A stretch of DNA of 64,000 nt, taken from positions 310,001-374,000 of the forward strand of contig DEYP01000025.1 in the NCBI GenBank assembly GCA_002364615.1, in the 5' to 3' direction. The stretch is from Arsukibacterium sp. UBA3155. GTDB lineage: Bacteria > Pseudomonadota > Gammaproteobacteria > Enterobacterales > Alteromonadaceae. The notes below the pieces were generated by a model. It made no database searches. It saw nothing but the letters and a program-made list of their open reading frames with translations, and was not told the origin of the DNA. Shown here one piece after another: positions 1-6,223 of the stretch (positions are counted from its first letter, which is position 1; every line of letters starts with the position of its first letter). The translations under genes and the position numbers were made by a program.

Positions 1-1
1 A

Positions 2-79
2 CACGGCGGCGATATTATGGTAATGCCGCCACAACGCCTGTCCACTAAAACAGGTGCAGCGGCCGTTTATCGGTTTTGA
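2..79 (+). CDS. C-terminal end of an unidentified protein (cut by window edge)
   Basis: An open frame enters from the left edge and stops with TGA at 77-79. The 25 visible residues end in AAAVYRF. This is too little to assign a family. It lies upstream of a sugar-acid catabolic cluster on the same strand, so a related enzyme or transporter is possible, but that is only inference. The 200 bases between this stop and the next gene hold no further frame that I can support. Confidence 0.45.
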   Translation, partial: HGGDIMVMPPQRLSTKTGAAAVYRF

Positions 80-284
80 CCAGCCAAGGTCGTGTTAGCT
101 GAGAACGTGTGGCGGTATCTTCTATAAATCAGCGAAGTTGGTGAAACAGAAGATACCGCTGCCACTTTACTTCAATACCGCTATTTTTATTTAAACAGCA
201 CCATTGATCCCCCCTGTTAAGTCCCTTAGACTTCTGAACATCTATTTGCCAGCGCTACGCTGGCAGCTTGCCGGAGGTAACGCC

Positions 285-1052
285 TTGCAACCTTTACCCA
301 AACTTAATTTACGCGACAAGGTCAGTGCACAAGAGTGGCAGCTGCGGCTGGATTTAGCCGCCTGCTACCGGCTGGTTGAGCATCATCGCTGGGGCGATTT
401 AATTTATACCCACTTATCGGCGCGACTGCCGGGTACTGAACATTATCTGGTGAATGCCTTTGGCCTGACCTTTGACGAAGTCACCGCCTCTAACCTGGTG
501 AAAGTCGATTTAGACGGCAATATTCTGGACGATACACCATTTAAGATTAACCCGGCTGGCTTTACCATTCACAGCGCTATTCATGAAGTGCGCTCCGATG
601 CGCATTGCGTTATTCACCTGCATACCAAAGAAACCATAGCGGTGGCGACCCAGCAGCAAGGCTTGCTGCCGCTCAGTCAGTACGCCATGTTCTCGTTAGG
701 CTCCCTGGCTTATCATCAGTACGAAGGCTTAGCGGTGAACCAGGATGAAAAAGCCCGCTTGCAGGCCGATTTAGGCCAGCATAACCATATGCTACTGGTC
801 AATCATGGTGGCCTGACAGTAGGCCCAACAGTGGGCGATGCCTTTATGCGCTTTTACGATTTACAACGCGCCTGTGAAATTCAGCTGGCGCTGCAGGCCA
901 GTGGCCAGCCGGTAATACCGGTACCCCAACCGATAGTCGATAATATTAGTCAGCAAGCCAAAGTGGTGCACAGCGGCAGCACTGGTGGCCAGTTAGCCTG
1001 GCCGGCAATGCTGCGTAAAGCCTACCGGCTTGACCCCGGTTTTGCTCAGTAA
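285..1052 (+). CDS. class II aldolase/adducin family protein
   Basis: Predicted zinc-dependent class II aldolase, probably cleaving a keto-deoxy sugar acid or a related hydroxy-ketone; the exact substrate cannot be read from sequence. The family signature is clear: the metal-binding motif IHLHTKE near residues 110-116 and the later NHGG His near 174. The longest open frame begins with TTG at 204. I prefer the TTG at 285, because GGAGG (273-277) sits 7 bases before it and the 27 residues removed do not resemble the family N-terminus. The result is 255 residues, normal for the family. The dehydratase gene follows 26 bases downstream on the same strand, so the two are probably co-transcribed. 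Confidence 0.85.
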   Translation: MQPLPKLNLRDKVSAQEWQLRLDLAACYRLVEHHRWGDLIYTHLSARLPGTEHYLVNAFGLTFDEVTASNLVKVDLDGNILDDTPFKINPAGFTIHSAIHEVRSDAHCVIHLHTKETIAVATQQQGLLPLSQYAMFSLGSLAYHQYEGLAVNQDEKARLQADLGQHNHMLLVNHGGLTVGPTVGDAFMRFYDLQRACEIQLALQASGQPVIPVPQPIVDNISQQAKVVHSGSTGGQLAWPAMLRKAYRLDPGFAQ

Positions 1053-1078
1053 CCGTTGCAAACCTAACAGGAGTTACG

Positions 1079-2257
1079 ATGAAAGTTACCCGCGTAGAAG
1101 TCTTTGATATTTTTTGCCCGGATCGCCCGGCCTGGACCCCGGTATTTGTGCGTATTCATACCGATGAAGGCATTAGCGGTGTCGGTGAAGCCGGCCTGGC
1201 GTACGATTTAGGCCACAGTGCAGCGGCAGCGATGATAAAAGAAATGGCCGAAGCCTTTTTAATTGGCCATGACCCGTTTCAAACCGAAAAGCTCTGGTCG
1301 CGCATGCTGCGCGAAAGCTTCTGGGGCCTGGGCGGCGGCCCGGTTATCTACTCAGCCATGAGCGCCATTGATACCGCGTTGTGGGATATTAAAGGTAAAG
1401 CACTTAATTTACCGGTATATCAGCTGCTGGGCGGTAAGGTAAACGACAAGCTGCGTACTTACGCCTCACAACTGCAGTTTGACTGGGGCCCGGAATTCAA
1501 AGCGCTGGTGCACCCCGAGCAGTACGCTGAAGCGGCGTTAAAAGCCATGGCTGAAGGCTATGACGCGGTAAAAGTTGACCCTATTCAGTACGACAAAAAC
1601 GGCAACACTTACTACGACCGTACTAATATTATCTCCCGTACTGAAATGAAACTGTACCGGGCCAGAATGCAGGCTATCCGCGATGCCGTGGGTGACGAAG
1701 TCGACATTATTTTTGAATGCCACAGCCTGCCAGGTGCAACCTCGGCGATTCAGATTGGTGAAATTGCCAAAGAATTCGACTGTATGTTTTTTGAAGAGCC
1801 GGTGAATTACCTGAACCACTCTTTACATGCCAAGGTAGCGGATAAAGTGGCGGTGCCTATTGCCGGTGGCGAGCGGCTTTATAACCGCTGGGGTGTGCGG
1901 CCTTATCTGGAAGATCAGAGCATTGACGTACTGCAGCCGGATATCGGCCTGTGTGGCGGCTTTACCGAAACCAAAAAAGTGTGTGATTACGCCGATATTT
2001 TTGATGTGCGTATTCAGGCCCATGTCTGCGGCGGCCCGGTAGCCACTGCTGCCGCGCTGCATCTGGAAACCGCGATACCCAACTTTTTAATCCATGAGCA
2101 CCATACTTATGCCATTAAAAAGTGGAACCGCGAACTCTGTATTCAGGATCCGCAGCCGGTAAATGGCTTTTTTCAGGTTTCAGAAGCCCCCGGTATTGGT
2201 ATTGAGCTGAATGACGAGATAGTAATGCGCTCACAGCGGGTTGAGATCAAAGGGTAA
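1079..2257 (+). CDS. mandelate racemase/enolase superfamily sugar-acid dehydratase
   Basis: 392 residues, full length for the family. It has an enolase-like N-terminal cap (about 1-125) and a TIM barrel. Visible catalytic elements are the KVD lysine at about 165, metal ligands in FECHS (E213), FFEEP (E239 region) and GGERL (E265), and the general-base His in QAHVCGG (H315). This layout fits acid-sugar dehydratases of the galactonate, mannonate or fuconate type, which form 2-keto-3-deoxy acids. The precise substrate is not assignable. AGGAG stands just before the ATG. Its partners are an upstream aldolase and, beyond the insert, an amidohydrolase (lactonase type) and an SDR dehydrogenase, which together fit a non-phosphorylative sugar oxidation route. 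A second, displaced copy of its last residues lies at 4029-4053. Confidence 0.85.
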   Translation: MKVTRVEVFDIFCPDRPAWTPVFVRIHTDEGISGVGEAGLAYDLGHSAAAAMIKEMAEAFLIGHDPFQTEKLWSRMLRESFWGLGGGPVIYSAMSAIDTALWDIKGKALNLPVYQLLGGKVNDKLRTYASQLQFDWGPEFKALVHPEQYAEAALKAMAEGYDAVKVDPIQYDKNGNTYYDRTNIISRTEMKLYRARMQAIRDAVGDEVDIIFECHSLPGATSAIQIGEIAKEFDCMFFEEPVNYLNHSLHAKVADKVAVPIAGGERLYNRWGVRPYLEDQSIDVLQPDIGLCGGFTETKKVCDYADIFDVRIQAHVCGGPVATAAALHLETAIPNFLIHEHHTYAIKKWNRELCIQDPQPVNGFFQVSEAPGIGIELNDEIVMRSQRVEIKG

Positions 2258-2265
2258 AATCAAGA

Positions 2266-2299
2266 GTGATGAAACAGCCAGCAATGGCTGTTTCATCAC
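2266..2299 (+). terminator. perfect hairpin after the dehydratase gene
   Basis: A 15-base perfect inverted repeat (GTGATGAAACAGCCA, loop GCAA, then its complement) begins 8 bases after the dehydratase stop. No long T-run follows, so it may be a weak terminator or an mRNA 3'-end protecting hairpin. Confidence 0.45.
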
Positions 2300-2364
2300 C
2301 TGAAAAAGAGTTAGCCGGATAGTGGCAAAAAACTAAACCGGCTCTTAAAGTTTGAAAATAATAT

Positions 2365-2742
2365 CTAAGCATCCATATACTTAACAACCTCTTTATTCTT
2401 GAAGAGGTAAAATATGAGAACAAACAAGATTACAAGCACCATACAAGCCATCGCCACCAGCCCTTCCAAGCCATACTTATATTCTGCAATTAGAGTAGGC
2501 AAACAACTCAGTAAGAATGCTGTTAAAAAACATAGCCGAGAGAAACTAGCTTTTAAAAGAAGCATAACTGAGGATATCATAGCGAAAATAGAACTCAGCA
2601 AGTAAAAAACTACAAGCCCCCCTTCATAATCTGAAGTAGATGAAATCAAACTCACCAGTGCAAAAAGAGGAGCAATAAACCCAACGCTAATAATTAGCAA
2701 TAACAAATTTGGTGCGCTTTTAATCCGTTGCAAAATACTCAT
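2365..2742 (-). CDS. small four-helix membrane protein, unknown (possible immunity-type protein)
   Basis: 125 residues with four hydrophobic stretches (about 11-32, 43-63, 70-88 and 93-113) and a Lys-rich tail. I recognise no family. It is clearly more AT-rich than the flanking catabolic genes and is read opposite to the dehydratase gene. A truncated reading frame (2747-2860) ends 4 bases upstream of its ATG, the tight spacing seen between polymorphic toxin tails and their immunity genes. The same arrangement recurs at 4301-5315. The immunity role is an inference from layout alone. Confidence 0.6.
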   Translation of the reverse strand: MSILQRIKSAPNLLLLIISVGFIAPLFALVSLISSTSDYEGGLVVFYLLSSIFAMISSVMLLLKASFSRLCFLTAFLLSCLPTLIAEYKYGLEGLVAMACMVLVILFVLIFYLFKNKEVVKYMDA

Positions 2743-2746
2743 ATTA

Positions 2747-2860
2747 TCAAAACCAACCTATTGCTTCGAAAGTTGCTTGAGCACTAACTTTAAAACCCAA
2801 TGAACGACTGGGATTGGTCAGGCCATTTGTAAAACTCGGCTCATTTGAAAAACTATCATT
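2747..2860 (-). pseudogene. truncated reading frame ahead of the small membrane gene (orphan C-terminal tail?)
   Basis: A 37-residue frame without a start codon, containing TNGLTNPSRSLGFK and ending AIGWF, stops 4 bases before the ATG of the 125-residue membrane protein. It has normal protein-like composition and is cut upstream by a stop at the edge of the transposase repeat region. It could be the C-terminal tail of a larger, now missing protein. Chance openness of a short frame is the alternative. Confidence 0.3.
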
Positions 2861-2880
2861 CTAAGGGTCAGTCCTTGCAT

Positions 2881-3112
2881 CCTTAGGGTCAGGCCTTGAA
2901 TTTTGCCACTAACTTGCTAATGCATCCTTAGGGTCAGGCCTTGAATTTTGCCACTAACTTGCTAACATCCTTAGTGCATCCTTAGGGTCAGGCCTTGAAT
3001 TTTGCCACTAACTTGCTAATGCATCCTTAGGGTCAGGCCTTGAATTTTGCCACTAACTTGCTAACAGCATCCTTAGGGTCAGGCCTTGAATTTTGCCACT
3101 AACTTGCTAACA
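2881..3112 (+). repeat. tandem repeat, five units derived from the 3' end of the transposase gene
   Basis: Units start at 2881, 2926, 2980, 3025 and 3071 (45, 54, 45, 46 and about 42 bases). Each carries CCTTAGGGTCAGGCCTTGAA followed by TTTTGCCACTAACTTGCTAA. The last unit is the actual 3' end of the transposase gene: read on the minus strand it encodes SKLVAKFKA and the stop. The second unit has an extra 9-base insertion. A partial, diverged unit lies at about 2861-2880. The core GGTCAGGCCTTGAA recurs inverted on the far side of the gene (3980-4026). Confidence 0.9.
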
Positions 3113-3915
3113 GTGGATACATGGACCTTAAAATATTTTGCCAACTGCGTCATGCTAAATGCCCCGGACAGATGTGCAGCAAGTATTGCGTCATTGCGAT
3201 TCGTATATTGTTGTTGATAGTTTTCCAGCGGCAAAGCGCTTGGTCGGCGCTGAGCCTGAGGAATATCAGTAGTCGCTTCAATACCGGGTAATTTCGCTAG
3301 CTGTTTTTTGGTAAAAGCTTCATCGCCAAGAAATACCTGATTGGTTAATTTTCCCCAGATACAGGTCTCGTCAGCCTGCTGGCAAAAGGTATCAAATGCT
3401 GCGGTAGCGTTAGCACTATCGCTGCTAAAGTGAGCCAGAACATCATTAACAACCAACCACTCAGGCGCGGGGTCTTTACCTATTGTGGCCTGATAGCTGC
3501 TCCAGTCATAATCAGCAAGCTGTTCAACCATTTCGGCACGTAATGGGTTTTGCAGCACATATCGCACCAGCGCTTTGTAATACACATCGGTATCCACCAA
3601 AATACTTTTAAACCTGCCCTGAAAAATATGTCCACAGCGTTGATAACGTCGATTCACATGCTGGGTATAAACACCGTTTAGTTGCTGCATGCCTGCCGAC
3701 AGGTTTCCTTCAGGTGTTTCCACCAACAGGTGATAATGATTGGTCATCAGGCAGTAGGCGTGAATACGCCAGTTATGGCGCTGGCAGACCTTTCCCAGAA
3801 TATCCAGAAACTGCTGATAGTCGACTTGCTCAAAGTAAATATTATGCCGACTGTTGCCTCTGGAGGTAACGTGATAAAAAGCGCCATCAAACTCCAGGCG
3901 AAGCGGTCTGGCCAT
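3079..3915 (-). CDS. REP-associated tyrosine transposase (Transposase_17 / TnpA_REP)
   Basis: 278-residue HUH-type single-strand transposase related to IS200. The typical start MARPLRLEF is followed by FYHVTSRGN, the HUH motif MTNHYHLLVE (about residues 63-72) and the catalytic Tyr region GVYTQHVNRRYQ. A C-terminal helix-turn-helix region (AILAAHLSGAFSMTQLAKYF and onward) is seen in many RAYT proteins. I chose the internal ATG because five extra residues upstream do not match the family. The family mobilises REP-type palindromes. Here the gene's own 3' end and stop are part of the repeat, and inverted copies of the repeat core flank the gene. The reading frame is intact, so the gene may be functional. 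Confidence 0.9.
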   Translation of the reverse strand: MARPLRLEFDGAFYHVTSRGNSRHNIYFEQVDYQQFLDILGKVCQRHNWRIHAYCLMTNHYHLLVETPEGNLSAGMQQLNGVYTQHVNRRYQRCGHIFQGRFKSILVDTDVYYKALVRYVLQNPLRAEMVEQLADYDWSSYQATIGKDPAPEWLVVNDVLAHFSSDSANATAAFDTFCQQADETCIWGKLTNQVFLGDEAFTKKQLAKLPGIEATTDIPQAQRRPSALPLENYQQQYTNRNDAILAAHLSGAFSMTQLAKYFKVHVSTVSKLVAKFKA

Positions 3916-3979
3916 CGTTGCATCCTGCAATTAACTTGTCGATTAGATGAAAATAGTTGAACCGCGTCTAAAGTCAAAA

Positions 3980-4026
3980 TTCAAGGCCTGACCCCAGAGG
4001 TGCTTCAAGGCCTGACCCCAGAGGTG
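3980..4026 (+). repeat. two tandem REP-like units at the right flank of the transposase
   Basis: TTCAAGGCCTGACCCCAGAG with GTG occurs twice in tandem (3980-4002 and 4004-4026, 24-base period). TTCAAGGCCTGACC is the reverse complement of the core GGTCAGGCCTTGAA found five times on the left flank. The transposase gene is therefore bracketed by inverted copies. Confidence 0.85.
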
Positions 4027-4028
4027 TT

Positions 4029-4053
4029 CTCACAACGGGTGGAGATTAAATAG
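4029..4053 (+). pseudogene. displaced 3' end of a second dehydratase gene copy
   Basis: The frame reads SQRVEIK and a TAG stop. The intact dehydratase ends SQRVEIKG and TAA at 2257. The DNA is similar but not identical (ctcacaacgggtggagatta against ctcacagcgggttgagatca). The left side is cut at the transposase repeat. This is the tail of a diverged copy, not of the gene at 1079-2257. Confidence 0.75.
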
Positions 4054-4067
4054 CGGTATATTGCGGT

Positions 4068-4211
4068 TTAATCCCGGTTAAACCCATACCACACTCTGGC
4101 TGCGCCAGCACTTAATTGCTGCCAGCCAGTGCTGCTTAATCCAAGATTGGTCAGCAACTGATAATAGCGCAGCCATAGCTGCTGGTAACTGCCCTGCCAT
4201 TGATTAATGGG
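4068..4211 (-). pseudogene. displaced 3' end of a second amidohydrolase gene copy
   Basis: On the minus strand this frame reads a C-terminal tail containing WQGSYQQLW, RYYQLLTN and GWQQLSAGAAR, and it stops after GFNRD. Aligned to the intact amidohydrolase (5296-6201), 36 of 41 residues match, with in-frame third-base differences. The remnant is cut at its 5' side by the inverted-repeat element at 4209. It lies only 14 bases from the displaced dehydratase stop, so the pair preserves a compact convergent gene junction. Confidence 0.85.
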
Positions 4212-4267
4212 GTCACATCAAAATTAGTCCTGTTTTAAGAAAGACTGTTTTATTTTTATCTGACCCC
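4209..4267. repeat. short element with GGGGTCA...TGACCCC ends
   Basis: The 59-base stretch starts GGGGTCACATCAAAATTAGT and ends TTATCTGACCCC, giving inverted 7-base termini. The GGGTCA/TGACCC ends resemble the REP-type cores next to the transposase. A shorter, similar sequence (GTGACACTTCAAATTAATTT then CTATCTGACCC) occurs after xseA at about 29711-29741. It could be a non-autonomous REP-like unit. Confidence 0.45.
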
Positions 4268-4300
4268 AAATTTCAGTTCGTCTAATTTATCGAAACAATA

Positions 4301-4531
4301 CTATTTACCAATTTTCATTCCAATTAGCTTTGTAAACGGAATCATAACAAAAATAGTGAACAAAACCATGAATACGAGCAATAGTAGTTTCTCAAGCCAG
4401 TAAGCATGAACAGGATAAAATTCTAATAATAATAGTCTCAGCTCCCGGAATGTATAACTCAGCAATACTGCGATTAATAATATAATTAGATACTTACAAG
4501 TAACCTTGATTTTTATTGAGAGCAAGTGCAT
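4301..4531 (-). CDS. small two-helix membrane protein, unknown (possible immunity-type protein)
   Basis: 76 residues with two strong hydrophobic segments (about 12-26 and 47-66) and basic ends. I do not recognise the family. Its ATG lies inside the last codons of a truncated upstream frame (4513-4635), a 19-base overlap that implies translational coupling. It is AT-rich relative to the surrounding chromosome. An immunity function is suggested only by this overlap and by the neighbouring, similar arrangements. Confidence 0.55.
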   Translation of the reverse strand: MHLLSIKIKVTCKYLIILLIAVLLSYTFRELRLLLLEFYPVHAYWLEKLLLLVFMVLFTIFVMIPFTKLIGMKIGK

Positions 4532-4635
4532 TGCCTATCCTTTTTCCACTTATCAATCGCCCACCCAGAAGCTTGATTTGCCAAACCGCCAGCAGTACCA
4601 GCCAACCCTCCTCTAACAAAAACGCCCACCTGAGC
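4513..4635 (-). pseudogene. truncated Gly/Ala-rich tail overlapping the small membrane gene
   Basis: The frame opens after a TAG and runs through VRGGLAGTAGGLANQASGWA and IDKWKKDRQCTCSQ to a stop, overlapping the start of the 76-residue membrane gene. Gly-rich tails of this look occur at the C-terminus of Rhs and other polymorphic toxins, but I cannot name a family. Another frame immediately upstream (to about 4740) reads TTQLHKPEVITNQSKAV and could be the same protein before a frameshift. No full-length parent gene is present. Confidence 0.35.
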
Positions 4636-4763
4636 CTACCCAGATCACAACGCAGCCCGCCATACTTACCGCTTTGCTTTGGTTGGTAATCACCTCTGGC
4701 TTATGCAGTTGCGTCGTAATACGCAAGTCGCAACCCCATGGTACTCCCTCTCAAATACAGACT

Positions 4764-5033
4764 TTATTCTTTCTTTTGGTATTTATTTTCAAATTCCAAC
4801 CACACCAGCATCGATATAAAAAACCCGACAGCAATTGTTATCGGAAGTCGCACTAAATAATCTGAAAACCAGGTAGTAAACTTCATATTCTCTATTACAA
4901 AACCCGTATCCTGCCAATATTGGAATGTAAAAATGATAATGCCACCAACCAAGCCTAACCAAACAATGCCTTTATAGAAAACGTAGTGCCAAAAGCCTTT
5001 TAATCGCTGACGATGCCACTTCTCAGTGCTCAT
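4764..5033 (-). CDS. small two-helix membrane protein, unknown (possible immunity-type protein)
   Basis: 89 residues from the internal ATG (MSTEKWHRQRLKGFW), with hydrophobic segments at about 21-40 and 60-80 and a charged C-terminus (ENKYQKKE). The open frame extends 23 codons further upstream, but that stretch overlaps another frame and looks non-coding. The chosen ATG overlaps the TGA of an upstream truncated frame (ATGA), suggesting translational coupling. I do not recognise the family. Confidence 0.55.
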   Translation of the reverse strand: MSTEKWHRQRLKGFWHYVFYKGIVWLGLVGGIIIFTFQYWQDTGFVIENMKFTTWFSDYLVRLPITIAVGFFISMLVWLEFENKYQKKE

Positions 5034-5128
5034 GGAGAAATAATGCCTTTTGGAATTCAATCGACACCTCCAGCAGGTAGGTTGGTAGGTTTGCGCCCCC
5101 AAGGGGCCAGTTCATAGTTGCTCCAACC
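5030..5128 (-). pseudogene. truncated frame with an internal TGA, coupled to the small membrane gene
   Basis: The frame reads GWSNYELAPWGRKPTNLPAG and GVD, a TGA, then IPKGIISP and a TGA that overlaps the downstream ATG. The overlap with the following gene suggests the frame once encoded the end of a translated protein. The internal TGA could be a nonsense mutation. The evidence is compositional and positional only. Confidence 0.25.
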
Positions 5129-5204
5129 TCAACCCAAACATCCATATGAGTACAATAAAAAAAATTATTCCCAAGCATAAATTGAAGACTCTCCAACGGT
5201 TCAT
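5112..5204 (-). CDS. 30-residue single-helix membrane peptide
   Basis: A small frame (MNRWRVFNLCLGIIFFIVLI then WMFGLRLEQL) with one clear transmembrane helix. Its ATG starts 3 bases after the stop of the upstream 35-residue frame. It may be the start of a truncated immunity-type membrane gene or a real small protein. No family was recognised. Confidence 0.35.
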   Translation of the reverse strand: MNRWRVFNLCLGIIFFIVLIWMFGLRLEQL

Positions 5205-5207
5205 TTT

Positions 5208-5315
5208 CTACTCACCTAATTCGTTTATAGAACGACCAAGAGATTTACCATCTTTGTCGGAAAGTTCTTTGACTGATTGAATATGGCTACCATGATCAAA
5301 AAACTGAGTTGTCAT
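5208..5315 (-). CDS. 35-residue hydrophilic frame, possible orphan toxin tail
   Basis: The frame runs from ATG at 5315: MTTQFFDHGSHIQSVKEL, then SDKDGKSLGRSINELGE and TAG. It overlaps the end of the amidohydrolase gene in another frame. Its composition resembles the last residues of a secreted or polymorphic toxin, and a membrane peptide gene follows after 3 bases. A chance open frame cannot be excluded. Confidence 0.3.
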   Translation of the reverse strand: MTTQFFDHGSHIQSVKELSDKDGKSLGRSINELGE

Positions 5316-6201
5316 TTAGTCCGTACCAGGCTCTGGCTGCGCCAGCACTGAGTTGCTGCCAGCCAGTGCGGCTTAGCCCCATATTGGTCAGTAACTGATA
5401 ATATCGTTGCCACAGTTGCTGATAACTGCCCTGCCATAAACATAATGGAAAATTACTGGCCAGCATTAGCCGCTCTGCTGGCCACTCACTTAGCACGGCT
5501 GCCAGCACCTGCTGTTGCCAGGCCGGGTCGGCCTGACTGTAGCGACCTGCATTTAACAGCTCCCAACCAGACAGTTTCATCGCGACATTGGGCAGCGGTA
5601 CCAACTGGCGCATGCCTGTTTGCCACTGAGAAAAATTATCAGGCTTTACTAAGCCAGCATGGTTAAGCACCAGCTTTAACTCAGGAAACTGCTGTGCCAG
5701 CTGCTGAATTCTTACCACGTTTTTTGCTTTGGCCAGGCTACACTGCACTTCCAGCACCATTTTATACTCGGCTAACGCACCTGCGATTTGCTCCAGCTGC
5801 GGCGCATGTAACCAGCGCTCATCGTCGCCTTCAAAAATATGCCGCACCCCGGCTGGCTGATAAGGTAACAGTGACTGTAAATTTGCCAGTACCTGTGGTA
5901 GCGCCAGACTACAGTCTAAAAAGGCTACGGCCTTATGGGGCAAGGTCAGGTGTTGCTTAGCCAGCCAGGCCAGTTCCCGCTCTGGCGCACGGTTATCAAA
6001 GCCTGCTTCAATATGCACCAGGCCAGCTAAGCGAAACGGCGGCATCAGCTCAAGCTTTTCGGCTGAGTAATCCTGCTGCAATAAGGCTTTATCCGGCCAG
6101 TGCCGTGGTTTTTCGCTTGTCAGCCACTGGTACTGGCCGGCACTTAGTTGCCACAAATGCAGATGCGGGTCGACGATTTCCATTGGCGCTATGCTCGTCA
6201 T
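5296..6201 (-). CDS. amidohydrolase family protein, L-fuconolactonase/2-pyrone-4,6-dicarbolactonase-like
   Basis: About 301 residues from the internal ATG ahead of the metal-binding motif VDPHLHLW (about residues 10-17), which marks the COG3618 amidohydrolases that open sugar lactones. The central EVQCS and LNHAG motifs are the usual later metal/active-site strands. Its place beside an SDR dehydrogenase and an acid-sugar dehydratase fits dehydrogenase, lactonase, dehydratase, aldolase steps. The last residues are odd: similarity to the displaced copy at 4068-4211 stops at GLN, and the tail DNSVF comes from accessory DNA. The normal 3' end has thus been replaced. Function is probably retained, because only the final residues differ. 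Confidence 0.8.
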   Translation of the reverse strand: MTSIAPMEIVDPHLHLWQLSAGQYQWLTSEKPRHWPDKALLQQDYSAEKLELMPPFRLAGLVHIEAGFDNRAPERELAWLAKQHLTLPHKAVAFLDCSLALPQVLANLQSLLPYQPAGVRHIFEGDDERWLHAPQLEQIAGALAEYKMVLEVQCSLAKAKNVVRIQQLAQQFPELKLVLNHAGLVKPDNFSQWQTGMRQLVPLPNVAMKLSGWELLNAGRYSQADPAWQQQVLAAVLSEWPAERLMLASNFPLCLWQGSYQQLWQRYYQLLTNMGLSRTGWQQLSAGAARAWYGLNDNSVF

Positions 6202-6223
6202 CAGACAATTCTCACTGGCACGT

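Noticed and set aside
204-284. N-terminal extension of the class II aldolase from TTG at 204
   Set aside because: No ribosome-binding site and non-family residues; the TTG at 285 has GGAGG at ideal spacing.
2414-2605. Plus-strand 63-residue frame opposite the small membrane gene
   Set aside because: Basic, low-complexity shadow of the membrane-protein gene on the other strand; no family features or ribosome-binding site.
2881-3112. CRISPR-like regular repeats
   Set aside because: Units are contiguous with no unique spacers, and they match the 3' end of the transposase gene.
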